In this document: piece after piece, positions 7,492 to 16,300 of the stretch
Numbering within the stretch: position 1 is the first letter of the stretch
Layout of the letters: each line of letters begins with the position of its first letter
Source: an uncultured Clostridia bacterium
GTDB taxonomy: Bacteria > Bacillota > Clostridia > Christensenellales > Aristaeellaceae
Reading direction: 5' to 3'
Length of the DNA stretch: 21,549 bases
Assembly: GCA_934647145.1 (NCBI GenBank)
Contig: CAKUFB010000014.1
Location: forward strand, 1-21,549
Notes under the pieces: generated by a model
The model's input: only the letters and a program-made list of their open reading frames with translations
Databases searched by the model: none
What the model was told of the DNA's origin: nothing
Program-made: the position numbers and the translations under genes

Positions 7492-8448
7492 ATGAGAACC
7501 ACGCAAGCCTGTGTGAGCGGGCGCGCGACGCAGAAAAGGAGCCGCGCAAGGCTGCTGAACCGGATATACGCGCGCAGGTATTGCTACCTGATGCTGCTGC
7601 CCGTCGCCGCGTATTTTCTGATATTTTGTTACGTGCCCATGTATGGCCTGCTCATCTCCTTTCAGAAGTACATGGTTTTCAAGGGAATTTCGGGCAGCCC
7701 GTGGGTCGGGCTGAAAAACTTCGAGGACTTTTTTCACGGCCGTCAGTTCTGGCAGGTGATCGGAAACACCCTCATCCTGAATCTGGAGTCGCTCTGCTTT
7801 ACCTTTACCATGCCGATTCTGTTTGCGCTGCTGCTCAATGAACTGCGCAGCGCCCGGTTCTGCAAGGTGATTCAGACGATCACCTATATGCCGCACTTCA
7901 TTTCGACCGTTGTGGTGGTCAGCATGCTTCATATGCTGCTTTCGCCGACCAACGGCCTGGTTAACCAGCTCATCATGAAATCCGGCGCAAAGCCCATCTA
8001 CTTCATGAACAAGGCGGAATACTTCCGTCCGCTCTCGATCGCGTCGGGCGTGTGGCAGGGAACCGGGTGGAATTCCATTATCTACCTGGCCGCCATTGCG
8101 GGAATCGATCCGGTTTATTATGAGGCGGCGACGATTGACGGCGCCACCTGGTGGCAGAAAATCTGGAAAATCACCCTGCCGTCGATCCGCTCCACGATTC
8201 TGATCATGTTCATACTGCGCATGGGCCAGATGATGAATTCGGACTTTGAGAAGGTTATGCTGATGCAGACCGCGGGCAACAAGTCGGTCTCGCAGCTGCT
8301 GAGCACCTATGTGTATGAGCGCGGCGTGCTCAACAGCGACTATGGCTACGCGACGGCCGTCAGCTTCTTCAATTCGCTGGTCAGTCTGCTGCTGGTGAGC
8401 GCCGCAAACCTGACGACCCGGAAGATAACCGGCGAAGCGCTGTGGTGA
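7492..8448 (+). CDS. Sugar ABC transporter permease, LplB family
   Basis: 318 residues with about six hydrophobic membrane segments, beginning near residue 33 (YLMLLPVAAYFLIFCYVPMY). The family block FQKYMVFKGI...SPWVGLKNF follows the first segment. The EAA loop that contacts the ATPase is at about 211-229 (EAATIDGATWWQKIWKITLP). These features match the LplB/YteP branch of CUT1 permeases, which import oligosaccharides in Bacillus and Clostridia. It is the first gene of the operon, 54 nt after the -10 box, and ends 10 nt before the second permease gene. The two permeases should form a heterodimer in the membrane. No ATP-binding subunit is encoded in the window; such systems normally share an MsmX-type ATPase encoded elsewhere. 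Confidence 0.92.
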   Translation: MRTTQACVSGRATQKRSRARLLNRIYARRYCYLMLLPVAAYFLIFCYVPMYGLLISFQKYMVFKGISGSPWVGLKNFEDFFHGRQFWQVIGNTLILNLESLCFTFTMPILFALLLNELRSARFCKVIQTITYMPHFISTVVVVSMLHMLLSPTNGLVNQLIMKSGAKPIYFMNKAEYFRPLSIASGVWQGTGWNSIIYLAAIAGIDPVYYEAATIDGATWWQKIWKITLPSIRSTILIMFILRMGQMMNSDFEKVMLMQTAGNKSVSQLLSTYVYERGVLNSDYGYATAVSFFNSLVSLLLVSAANLTTRKITGEALW

Positions 8449-8458
8449 GGTGATCGCA

Positions 8459-9325
8459 ATGAAAAAGTATGAATCGCTCAGCGAGCGGGTCGCTCATGCG
8501 TTTATTGTCTTGTTTTTGCTGGCGTTTTCCGCCTGCGTCGTGCTTCCCTTCCTGAATATCATCTCGGTATCCTTCAGCGATAAGCAGGCGGTGCTTTCCG
8601 GCAAGGTCACGCTCTGGCCGGTAGGCTTCAATACCTCGTCCTACGCGAAGGTGATGCAAAACGATTACTTTTTCCGCGCGTACGGCAATACCCTGTTCGT
8701 GGTGGCGGTCGGCACGTCGCTGTCGATGCTGCTGACGATCATGGCGGCGTTCATCATTTCGCGCCCCGACCTGCCCGGAAAGAAGATCATTACCTTTGCC
8801 ATTACGCTGACGATGTGGTTTTCCGGCGGCATGATTCCGCTGTTTCTGGTCATCCGGAAGATCGGCCTGTACGACAGCCTGTTCGCGCTGATTCTTCCCT
8901 CGGCCGTCAGCGCGTACAACGTCGTCGTCATGCGGAGCTTCTTTGATACCCTGCCGCCCTCCCTGGAGGAAAGCGCGCAGCTGGACGGGGCCAACGACGT
9001 CATCGTGCTGTTCAAAATCCTGACGCCGCTTTGCCTGCCGTCCATTGCGACGGTCACGCTGTGGGTGGCGGTGGCCTATTGGAACGCCTATACGCCGGCG
9101 CTGCTATACCTGTCCACCCGCTCCAAGTTCACCCTGCAGCTGGTGCTGCGCGACATCGTGTTCAACAACACCATCGCGCAGTACATGGACGGCACGGTGG
9201 ACGTGGTTTCCGAATCGCTGATCTATGCCAACATCATCCTGACGATGCTACCGATCATGCTCCTGTATCCCTTCCTGCAAAAATACTTTATCAAGGGCGT
9301 CATGATCGGGGCGGTCAAGGGATAG
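8459..9325 (+). CDS. Sugar ABC transporter permease, YtcP family
   Basis: 288 residues with about six membrane segments. The N-terminal segment is followed by FLNIISVSFSDKQAVLSGKVTLWPVGF, a hallmark of YtcP-type permeases. The middle carries FSGGMIPLFLVIRKIGLYDS, and the EAA-like loop is EESAQLDGANDVIVLFKILTP (about 170-190). ATG 8459 is chosen because AGGTGAT (8448-8454) is suitably placed; a GTG at 8450 lies inside that site. The 10-nt gap after the first permease gene indicates translational coupling. It is the partner of the LplB-type permease in an oligosaccharide importer. A 136-bp gap with no clear promoter separates it from the binding-protein gene. Confidence 0.92.
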   Translation: MKKYESLSERVAHAFIVLFLLAFSACVVLPFLNIISVSFSDKQAVLSGKVTLWPVGFNTSSYAKVMQNDYFFRAYGNTLFVVAVGTSLSMLLTIMAAFIISRPDLPGKKIITFAITLTMWFSGGMIPLFLVIRKIGLYDSLFALILPSAVSAYNVVVMRSFFDTLPPSLEESAQLDGANDVIVLFKILTPLCLPSIATVTLWVAVAYWNAYTPALLYLSTRSKFTLQLVLRDIVFNNTIAQYMDGTVDVVSESLIYANIILTMLPIMLLYPFLQKYFIKGVMIGAVKG

Positions 9326-9461
9326 ATCAACCGGCTTTCCTGTCGAGCTGTACGCTGAACGGCTTTGCGGGCGCAGTCAGATTGCTTTTGCGAGCGGAGC
9401 GCATGACCGCGCGTTCGGAGCTTGTGCATGCGGCTAAATAATAGAATGGAGGATATGAATC

Positions 9462-10982
9462 ATGGCGAAGAAAATGACGGCTCTTTTACTGGCGATCCTG
9501 ATGCTCCTGAGTACCTGCGCGGCGGCGGAGACACTGCGTTCCCTGCCCGAGGCGGAGACGATTCATCTCTCGATACTGGAGGGCGTGAACTCCAACAAGG
9601 AAAACAACCTGGTGGAAACCACTCTGCAGCAGCGGCTGAACGTCCAACTGGACTACACCTACGTGCCCTCCGCCAGCTTCTCCGAGAAGCTGAATACCGT
9701 GCTGGCGAGCGGCGCGCTGCCGGACATCGTCTGCTTCCTGTGGTCGAAGACCGTTCCGCTGGCCTGGGTTGAGCAGGGCGCGATCCTCCGCCTGGACGAT
9801 CCGGAGAACAACCTGCTGGAAAAGTATGCGCCGAATTATTCCGGCTTCATCACCGAGGAAATGAAGCCCTTCCTGGTGGACTTTGCCGGCGGCATCTACT
9901 CCGTCAAGACGCTGATCCCCTTCCCGTACCACTCTTCCCTGATGATCCGTTCGGACTGGCTGGAGGCGCTGAACCTGGAACGGCCCGTCACGATTGAGGA
10001 ATATGTGGAAGTCCTGCGCCATTTCAAGAACGACGACCCCAACGGCAACGGCATGCAGGATGAAATCCCCTTCATGGCCCTGGGCTCGCTGGCTCCCTTC
10101 TTTGACGCCTATGGCGTTACCATGGTCGGCGGCAACTTTGTGGAGGTCGACGGCAGGCTGGTTCCCCAGTATGAGCATCCCGAATTCAAGAACTGCGTGG
10201 ATTTGCTCCGCTCCATGTACGCCGAAGGCCTGATCGACGCGGAGTACAGTATCCGCGACATTCCCTCCCGCGACGAGCTGGTTTCCACTGACAAGGTGGG
10301 CTGCACCTACGCGACCGGCAACGAGTCCACCAAGCTGACCAAGTCTCTGCGCGAAAACGGCTTCGAGAAGGCGCTGCTGCTGCCCGTTCTCCCGATCGTG
10401 GGCGTGGGCGGACAGAACATCGAGGGTCGTTTCCCGACGGGCACCTGCGCCGGCATTACGGCCTCCGCGAAGGATCCCGAGGCCTGCCTGATGGTTCTGG
10501 ACTACCTGTACTCTGAGGAGGGTCAGATTCTGACCAACTTTGGCGTGGAGGGCGAGACCTTTGAGTATGTGGACGGCGCGCCCAAGCTGCTGGAGCCCTA
10601 CTGCCTGAGCTGGGAAAATGCCCGCGGCGTCGGCATTGCCAAGGGAACCTGGACGGAGTACTGGAGCGGCGAGAACTTCCTGCAGATCACCTTCCAGGGC
10701 AAGACGCTGGAGGATCTGGACGAAGTCGACGCGCTGGCGTATCATGCGTATGTGGATAACGAGCCGTACGCCTACAGCCAGCTGCCCGGCTCCATCTTCG
10801 ATACCGAGACCAACCGCAAGATCAGCGCGGATATCTGGCAGCCGCTGAAGGACGAGATGACCAACTATATCATGGGCACGACCGACTGGGCGTCCTTTGA
10901 GAGCCTGTACGCCGAGCTGAAGGCCTATGGTCTGGACACGATCATCGAGGAGGTCAACGCCAATTACGCCGCGATGAAGTAA
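9462..10982 (+). CDS. Extracellular solute-binding protein, LplA/YtcQ type
   Basis: 506 residues, usual for this family. Residues 1-22 are a signal peptide (positive MAKK, then a hydrophobic core LLLAILMLL). A cysteine at 19 in LSTC is a possible lipid-attachment site, but Thr at -1 is unusual; signal peptidase I cleavage after AAA (20-22) is the alternative. The mature part has the family block ASGALPDIV (82-90), the motif DDPNGNGMQDEIP (191-203) seen in LplA/YtcQ proteins, and a C-terminal MTNYIMG...WASFESLYAELKAYGLD segment. GGAGG (9448-9452) is 9 nt upstream. It should capture an oligosaccharide outside the cell and deliver it to the two permeases encoded upstream. A GC-rich hairpin follows the gene, a common device for higher levels of the binding protein. 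Confidence 0.92.
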   Translation: MAKKMTALLLAILMLLSTCAAAETLRSLPEAETIHLSILEGVNSNKENNLVETTLQQRLNVQLDYTYVPSASFSEKLNTVLASGALPDIVCFLWSKTVPLAWVEQGAILRLDDPENNLLEKYAPNYSGFITEEMKPFLVDFAGGIYSVKTLIPFPYHSSLMIRSDWLEALNLERPVTIEEYVEVLRHFKNDDPNGNGMQDEIPFMALGSLAPFFDAYGVTMVGGNFVEVDGRLVPQYEHPEFKNCVDLLRSMYAEGLIDAEYSIRDIPSRDELVSTDKVGCTYATGNESTKLTKSLRENGFEKALLLPVLPIVGVGGQNIEGRFPTGTCAGITASAKDPEACLMVLDYLYSEEGQILTNFGVEGETFEYVDGAPKLLEPYCLSWENARGVGIAKGTWTEYWSGENFLQITFQGKTLEDLDEVDALAYHAYVDNEPYAYSQLPGSIFDTETNRKISADIWQPLKDEMTNYIMGTTDWASFESLYAELKAYGLDTIIEEVNANYAAMK

Positions 10983-11005
10983 ACAATTACCTGCTGAACG
11001 CTCGC

Positions 11006-11034
11006 GCGGGGGAGGGTTTTTTCCCCTCCTCCGC
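11006..11034 (+). terminator. Strong 3' hairpin after the binding-protein gene (mRNA stabiliser/attenuator)
   Basis: GCGGGGGAGGG (11006-11016) pairs with CCCTCCTCCGC (11024-11034) over 11 bp with one G:U pair, enclosing the loop TTTTTTC. The T-run is in the loop, not after the stem (ATCAACT follows), so this is not a normal intrinsic terminator. It probably protects the upstream 3' end or lowers expression of the regulator gene that starts 27 nt later. Confidence 0.6.
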
Positions 11035-11060
11035 ATCAACTCGTCATCGGGGGAACGCAT

Positions 11061-13328
11061 ATGAGTATTCGCCATCCCGCAAAATACCAGCGCCGGCTGA
11101 CCTGCGCCATGATTTTGCTCATTGTCCTGGCGGTCGTGATTTCCGTCGCGATGACCGCCGTCGTGCTGGCGCAGTCTTTTTCGCCGCAGATGAAAAAGCT
11201 GCGGAGCCAGATCGTCGGGGAGGACGTGGAGCATGTCCGGCTGCAGCTGTCGGGCCTGAACGCCCAGATGACCAACCTGGCGGCGGGAGAAGAAATCGCT
11301 TCCCTGATCTCCGGACGGGTGGGACAAAGAAAAAAGACCGAGGCCATCCTTTCGCTGAGCAGGCGCATCATGAATATCGCCTGCGGATCTGAAATGATTC
11401 AGCAGCTGTTTGTGTATGTTCCCGGCATGAACAGGATCGTCAGCACCGGCAGCGTGGATGCGGATACCTATCTGCGCTATCGGGTCACGGGGGACTGGAA
11501 CACTGCGGGCGCCCTGCAGGACGCGATTCTGGACGTGCGCCATGTCGCGTATCTCTCCTGCGGGGATACGCTGGCCGGAGAGGGATATATGCTGGAAATC
11601 CTTCCCGCGCCGCTCAATTCAACGAAACCGCAGGCGTATATTTGCGCGATTATCTATCCGGCCATCGAGCTGCATGAGGATCTGGCGGACATCAAGCTGC
11701 TGTGCAACGAGGAACGCGTGCTGTTTTCAACGGACGAAAAGTGCTATGAATGGGATGAGCGTTTCGTATCGAAGCTCCTGGAAGCGCAGACGAAGGAAAT
11801 CCGGCTGGCAGGCAATTCCTATCATGTTCAGGTCATGAAGCTGCCCTTTGAAGACCTGCGCTATGTTTATCTGACGTCCGACGCCGTGCTGAACGGGACG
11901 GTGCGCCGCGCCTATCAGATGGCGGCGCTGACCTGCCTCATATTCTGCATACTGGCCGCGCTGGCGGCAAAGCGCTGCTCCGGAACGCTGTATCATCCTG
12001 TCGGCGCGTTGATTAACGCCCTGGTGTCGCAGGGCGAGATCGCCGCGGGCAAATCGTATGATGAAATCAACGCAATCGGAAATATCGTGGAGCAACTGAT
12101 GGCGGACAACAGGAAGCTGAACCAGATGGTCGACGCCCTCACGCCGATGCTCGACGATCTGATTTTTTACCAGACCCTGCATCAGAGCGAGATTTCGGAA
12201 TGCGGCGCGTGGCTGCAGGAGTTTGAGGACTCCCAGCTGCAGCTGCTGGTCATGCGTCCGGCCAACCGCGGCGTGGAAAAAAGCATGCGGGACGCCCTGC
12301 TGAAGCGACTGGCGCAGATCGGCCAGGAGCAGCTCAAGCCTCTGTACAGGGTGCGCGCCGCATTGATGGACGAGTCGGTGTATCTGGTGGTATCGCACAG
12401 CATGGATCCCGAGACCTTCCGGCTGAAAACCGCGATCGCCATGGATGAAATCGCCCGTCAGATGATCGCGCTTTTCGGCTCTGCGACGCTGTGCGCCGTT
12501 TCGCAGCCCTTCCCGCGCAGCGCGGAGATTCATGAGAACACGGCGGCCCTGAGGCAGATGGTGGAGATGTGCGAAAAGGGATTCCAGGAGGCCTTTTTGC
12601 AGAGCCAGCCTTCCGGCGGCATCTGGTGTACACAGAATATGCCGAAAAAAGAAAGCGCCATGACGATGATTCCCGCGCCGCTGGAGCACAGCGTTCTGAC
12701 GCTGGTGGCCAACGGCAAGGCGGAGGACGCCTGGAACGCGCTGCATCAGTTTCTTAACGAGCAGCTGTATTCCCGGCAATCCTCTTATGAGTGCATGTGG
12801 AAGCTGCTGCTTGACGGCGTAGATCTGCTCTATAAGGCGGCGGCGAACGCGAATCTTTCGGCGGAAGAGGTGATGGGGAATTATTACAAGGTCTGCGAAA
12901 ACATGAAGACCGCCACGGCCTTTACCGACGCGCTGCGCACGCTGCACGGCCTGTTCCAGCAGGTGGACAGCGCGCTGTCCAGGCGCACGATCGGCCTGCC
13001 GGTGAGCCAGAACGCGCTGGACGAGTATCTGAAGGAGCATTGGCTGGAGGACATCTCCCTGAGCAGGGCGGCGGAGCACTGGCATTTGTCGGAAGGGTAT
13101 TTTTCCGACGTCGTGCGGCGGCTGACCGGAAAGAGCTTCCCCGATTATCTCTCGTGGCAGCGCCTGCAGCGGGCGATGAGCATGATGGACGATCGCAGCC
13201 TGACCATTACCGAAATCTCCGCCCGGGCGGGCTTCAATAATTACAAGACATTCGCTCGCTGCTTTTATAAGTTCTATCAGACCTCCCCGAGCGACTACCG
13301 CCGGACGCTGGCGGAGAAATCCCTGTAG
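11061..13328 (+). CDS. Membrane-anchored AraC-family sensor-regulator
   Basis: 755 residues. There is a membrane helix at about 16-37 (MILLIVLAVVISVAMTAVVLA), an extracytoplasmic sensor region from ~40 to 284, a second helix at about 286-304, a cytoplasmic linker (~310-645) and a C-terminal AraC DNA-binding domain (~650-755). The last has two helix-turn-helix units, LSRAAEHWHLSEGYFSDVVRR and ITEISARAGFNNYKTFARCF, ending with the classic SPSDYRR. This is the architecture of YesN/YtdP-like one-component regulators that sit beside LplABC-type importers and activate them. CGGGGG about 7 nt before the ATG is a modest binding site. Lying inside the operon it probably activates, it would give positive feedback. 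The ligand is unknown. The two near-identical sites at 7198-7224 and 7384-7410 are the likely targets. Confidence 0.9.
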   Translation: MSIRHPAKYQRRLTCAMILLIVLAVVISVAMTAVVLAQSFSPQMKKLRSQIVGEDVEHVRLQLSGLNAQMTNLAAGEEIASLISGRVGQRKKTEAILSLSRRIMNIACGSEMIQQLFVYVPGMNRIVSTGSVDADTYLRYRVTGDWNTAGALQDAILDVRHVAYLSCGDTLAGEGYMLEILPAPLNSTKPQAYICAIIYPAIELHEDLADIKLLCNEERVLFSTDEKCYEWDERFVSKLLEAQTKEIRLAGNSYHVQVMKLPFEDLRYVYLTSDAVLNGTVRRAYQMAALTCLIFCILAALAAKRCSGTLYHPVGALINALVSQGEIAAGKSYDEINAIGNIVEQLMADNRKLNQMVDALTPMLDDLIFYQTLHQSEISECGAWLQEFEDSQLQLLVMRPANRGVEKSMRDALLKRLAQIGQEQLKPLYRVRAALMDESVYLVVSHSMDPETFRLKTAIAMDEIARQMIALFGSATLCAVSQPFPRSAEIHENTAALRQMVEMCEKGFQEAFLQSQPSGGIWCTQNMPKKESAMTMIPAPLEHSVLTLVANGKAEDAWNALHQFLNEQLYSRQSSYECMWKLLLDGVDLLYKAAANANLSAEEVMGNYYKVCENMKTATAFTDALRTLHGLFQQVDSALSRRTIGLPVSQNALDEYLKEHWLEDISLSRAAEHWHLSEGYFSDVVRRLTGKSFPDYLSWQRLQRAMSMMDDRSLTITEISARAGFNNYKTFARCFYKFYQTSPSDYRRTLAEKSL

Positions 13329-13347
13329 CATTGAAAGGAGGATACTC

Positions 13348-16300
13348 ATGAATCCCGTACAGGTAACGGAAACCCTGCTGACTCTGCCCACCTACCGCGA
13401 TCCGGCGCCCGAAAAGCTGCCCATGTTCGCGGAAAACCGCGAGCATCAGCGCTCCAGCGGCAACCCGTATCCCAATCCCGTGACGCTGCAGGTGGACCGG
13501 GAGCACCGGGAGGAAAAGGAGCATCGCTGCATCCGGCTGGAAAACGAATATCTCCGGCTGGAAATCCTGCCGGAGCTGGGCGGCCGGATTTATTCGGCGC
13601 TGGACAAGACGAACGGCTATGATTTTTTCTACAGGCAGCACGTGATCAAGCCGGCGCTGATCGGCCTGCTGGGCTCGTGGATTTCCGGCGGGGTGGAGTT
13701 CAACTGGCCCTGCCATCACCGGCCGTCCACCTTTATGCCGGTGGATTACTGCATCGAGCGCGAGGAAAACGGCGCGGCGACCGTCTGGCTGAGCGAAAAC
13801 GAACCGCTCAACCGCATGAAGGGCATGGTCGGAATCCGCCTGGCTCCCGGGGAAGCCCGGTTCGAAACCCGGATGCGCGTGTTCAACCGCACGCAGACGC
13901 GCCGCTCTTTCCTGTGGTGGGAAAACGCGGCGGTGCCGGTCAACGAGCAGTACGAGCTGTTCTTCCCGCCGGATGTGCATTACGTTCAGTTCCACTACCG
14001 CAAGAACGTGACCTCGTTCCCGATCGCGAAGGGAATCTACAACGGCATCCGCATGGGCGAAGGCAGAGACATTCGCCTGCACAAAAACACGCGCCAGCCC
14101 ACCAGCTATTTCTGCGCCGGCAGTCACTACGACTTCTTCGGCGGCTACGACAACGGAAAGCAGGCCGGCGTGGTGCATATCGCGGATCATACCGTGTCGG
14201 TCGGCAAGAAGATGTTCACCTGGGCGTACAACCAGCTGTCGCGCTCCTGGGAACGCGCCCTGACCGATACAGACGGCATGTACGCCGAGCTGATGGCCAG
14301 CAGCTATTCGCTCAACCAGCCCGATTTCACCTGGCTCAATCCCTATGAGGAGAAGTCCTTTTCCCAGAGCTGGTACCCGATTGCGAGGATCGGCGCGCCG
14401 GTCTGCGCCACGCTGGACGCGGCGGTCTCCGTTCATGAAAAAACGCTGATGGTGCAGGTCACCCGGGCCATGAACGCGGCGATCATCGTGAACGGCCGGC
14501 GGTTTGAAATGGCGCTGCTCCCCGGACGGCCGGAGAGCATTGCGTGGGATGAAGCGGTTTCTTCGATCGTCATCGAGGAAAACGGACGAACCGTGCTGCG
14601 GTACGTCCCGGCGCAGGAGCGGCCCGAGCCGACGCCCGATACCCTCCCCGACAATCCCTCGCTGGATCGGCTGCGGAGCGCGCAGGAGTGCTATCTGGCC
14701 GGCGTGCATGCGGCGCAGTACCGCGATCCGGCGATTTCGGCCGACAAATACTTCGCGGAAGCCCTGCGCAGAGATCCGGAATTCGCCCCGGCGCATCAGG
14801 AAATGGCGAGGTATCTGTACGATCACTTCTTCTATGAGGAGGCGCTGACACACGCCCTGAAGGCCTGGTCGATCGAAACGCAGTTCAATTTCCATCCGCT
14901 CAGCGGAGACACGCCCTATCTGACCGGCCTGATTTACGAAGCGCTGGGCAACGACGAGGAGGCGATGGACTGGCACCGCCGGGCCGCCTGGGCGCAGGAC
15001 GCCCGGAATCGCGCCTTGACCCGCATCGCGATGATCGAAGGGCGGACGCACCGGGCGGAAGCCATGCAGCGGGACGCGGAAGAGGCGCTGCTGTCCCATC
15101 CGGGCAACGGCACGGCTGCGGCGCTGCTGGCGGTCGCGCTGCGCGAACAGGGGAAAACGGCGGAAGCCGTCGAGGCGCTCAACGCGCGGCTGCGGCATGA
15201 TCCGGTGGATCTAATGTGCGACGCGCTGCTGCAGCGCGAGGGCGGAGCGAGCCGGATCACGCGGCTGACCGATCCCTGGCAGACCGCGCTGGATCTGGCG
15301 GAGGATCTGGAGCAGATGGGGCAGAGGGAAGCGGCGCAAGCCCTCCTGCGGCGCGCCGAAAAGCCGAAGGCGACCGCCTGGCCCTCGAGACATGGCGAGC
15401 TGAAGCGCCTGCGGGAAAACGGAGCGGACGATTTCGGGCTGGCCTGTCTGCTGTACGCCAACGGACATTACAGGCAGGCCGTCGATCTGTGGCGGAGCAT
15501 GCCGGACGACTACCGGGCGGCGCGCAGCCTGGCGGTGGCGTATTACAGCCACCTCAACCGCCGGGAGGAGGCCCTGCCGCTGCTGAAAAAGGCGCTGGAA
15601 ATGGCGCCGGACGAGATGCAGCTGGTGTGGGAGACCGCCTATGTGATGGGTCGGCTGGATGTGCCGGCGGAGGAAAGGGCCGCGTTCCTGAAGCCCTACT
15701 GCAGCGCGCATACCCGGGAGGACATACTGCTCGAGTACGCCCGGGCGCTCAACCGGGCCGGAAGGTATGAAGAGGCGCTCGCCGCGCTGCTGAGCCGACA
15801 GTTCACGCGCTGCGAAGGCGGCGAGCACGCGGTGGCGGAGCAGTACATGTACGCCCATCACGCGCTGGGACGCGCCCTGTTTGAAAAGGGAGCGTACGAC
15901 GAGGCGCTTGCGCATTTCCGGGCGGCGCAGGCTCTGCCCGATACGCTGGGCGCCGGACTGTGGAACGAGGTGCTGCTGGTACCGCACCGCTTCTTTGAGG
16001 CGGAGTGCCTGGGCGCGCTGAACCGCGCCGAAGAGGCCGAGGCGATGTATCGCGAGCTCGTCGCGCTGTGGATCGACTACTTCTCCGACATGCATCTGCC
16101 CGAGCTGCGCGTGTGGCAGGCGCTGAGCTGGAGCCGCCTTGGATGGCCCGACCGCGCCGAAATGATGCTGCGAGAGCACATCGCGCTGTTCAAAAACGCT
16201 CTGAACGTTCGCGACGCAGGCTGGTTCAAAACCACGCCCTTCTTCATCTCCTATATGGAGGAGCCGCGGAAGCTGCGTTCCGCTTCCTGCCACTGGCAGA

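Noticed and set aside
9326..9461. Possible separate promoter before the binding-protein gene
   Set aside because: TAGAAT at 9442-9447 has no acceptable -35 partner and would overlap the ribosome binding site; the gap shows no convincing hairpin either.
9486..11543. Very long open frame on the minus strand (685 codons) opposite the binding protein and regulator
   Set aside because: It is antisense to two well-supported genes, has no recognisable motif or ribosome binding site, and has the biased Arg/Gln/His/Gly-rich composition expected from the complement of GC-rich codons.
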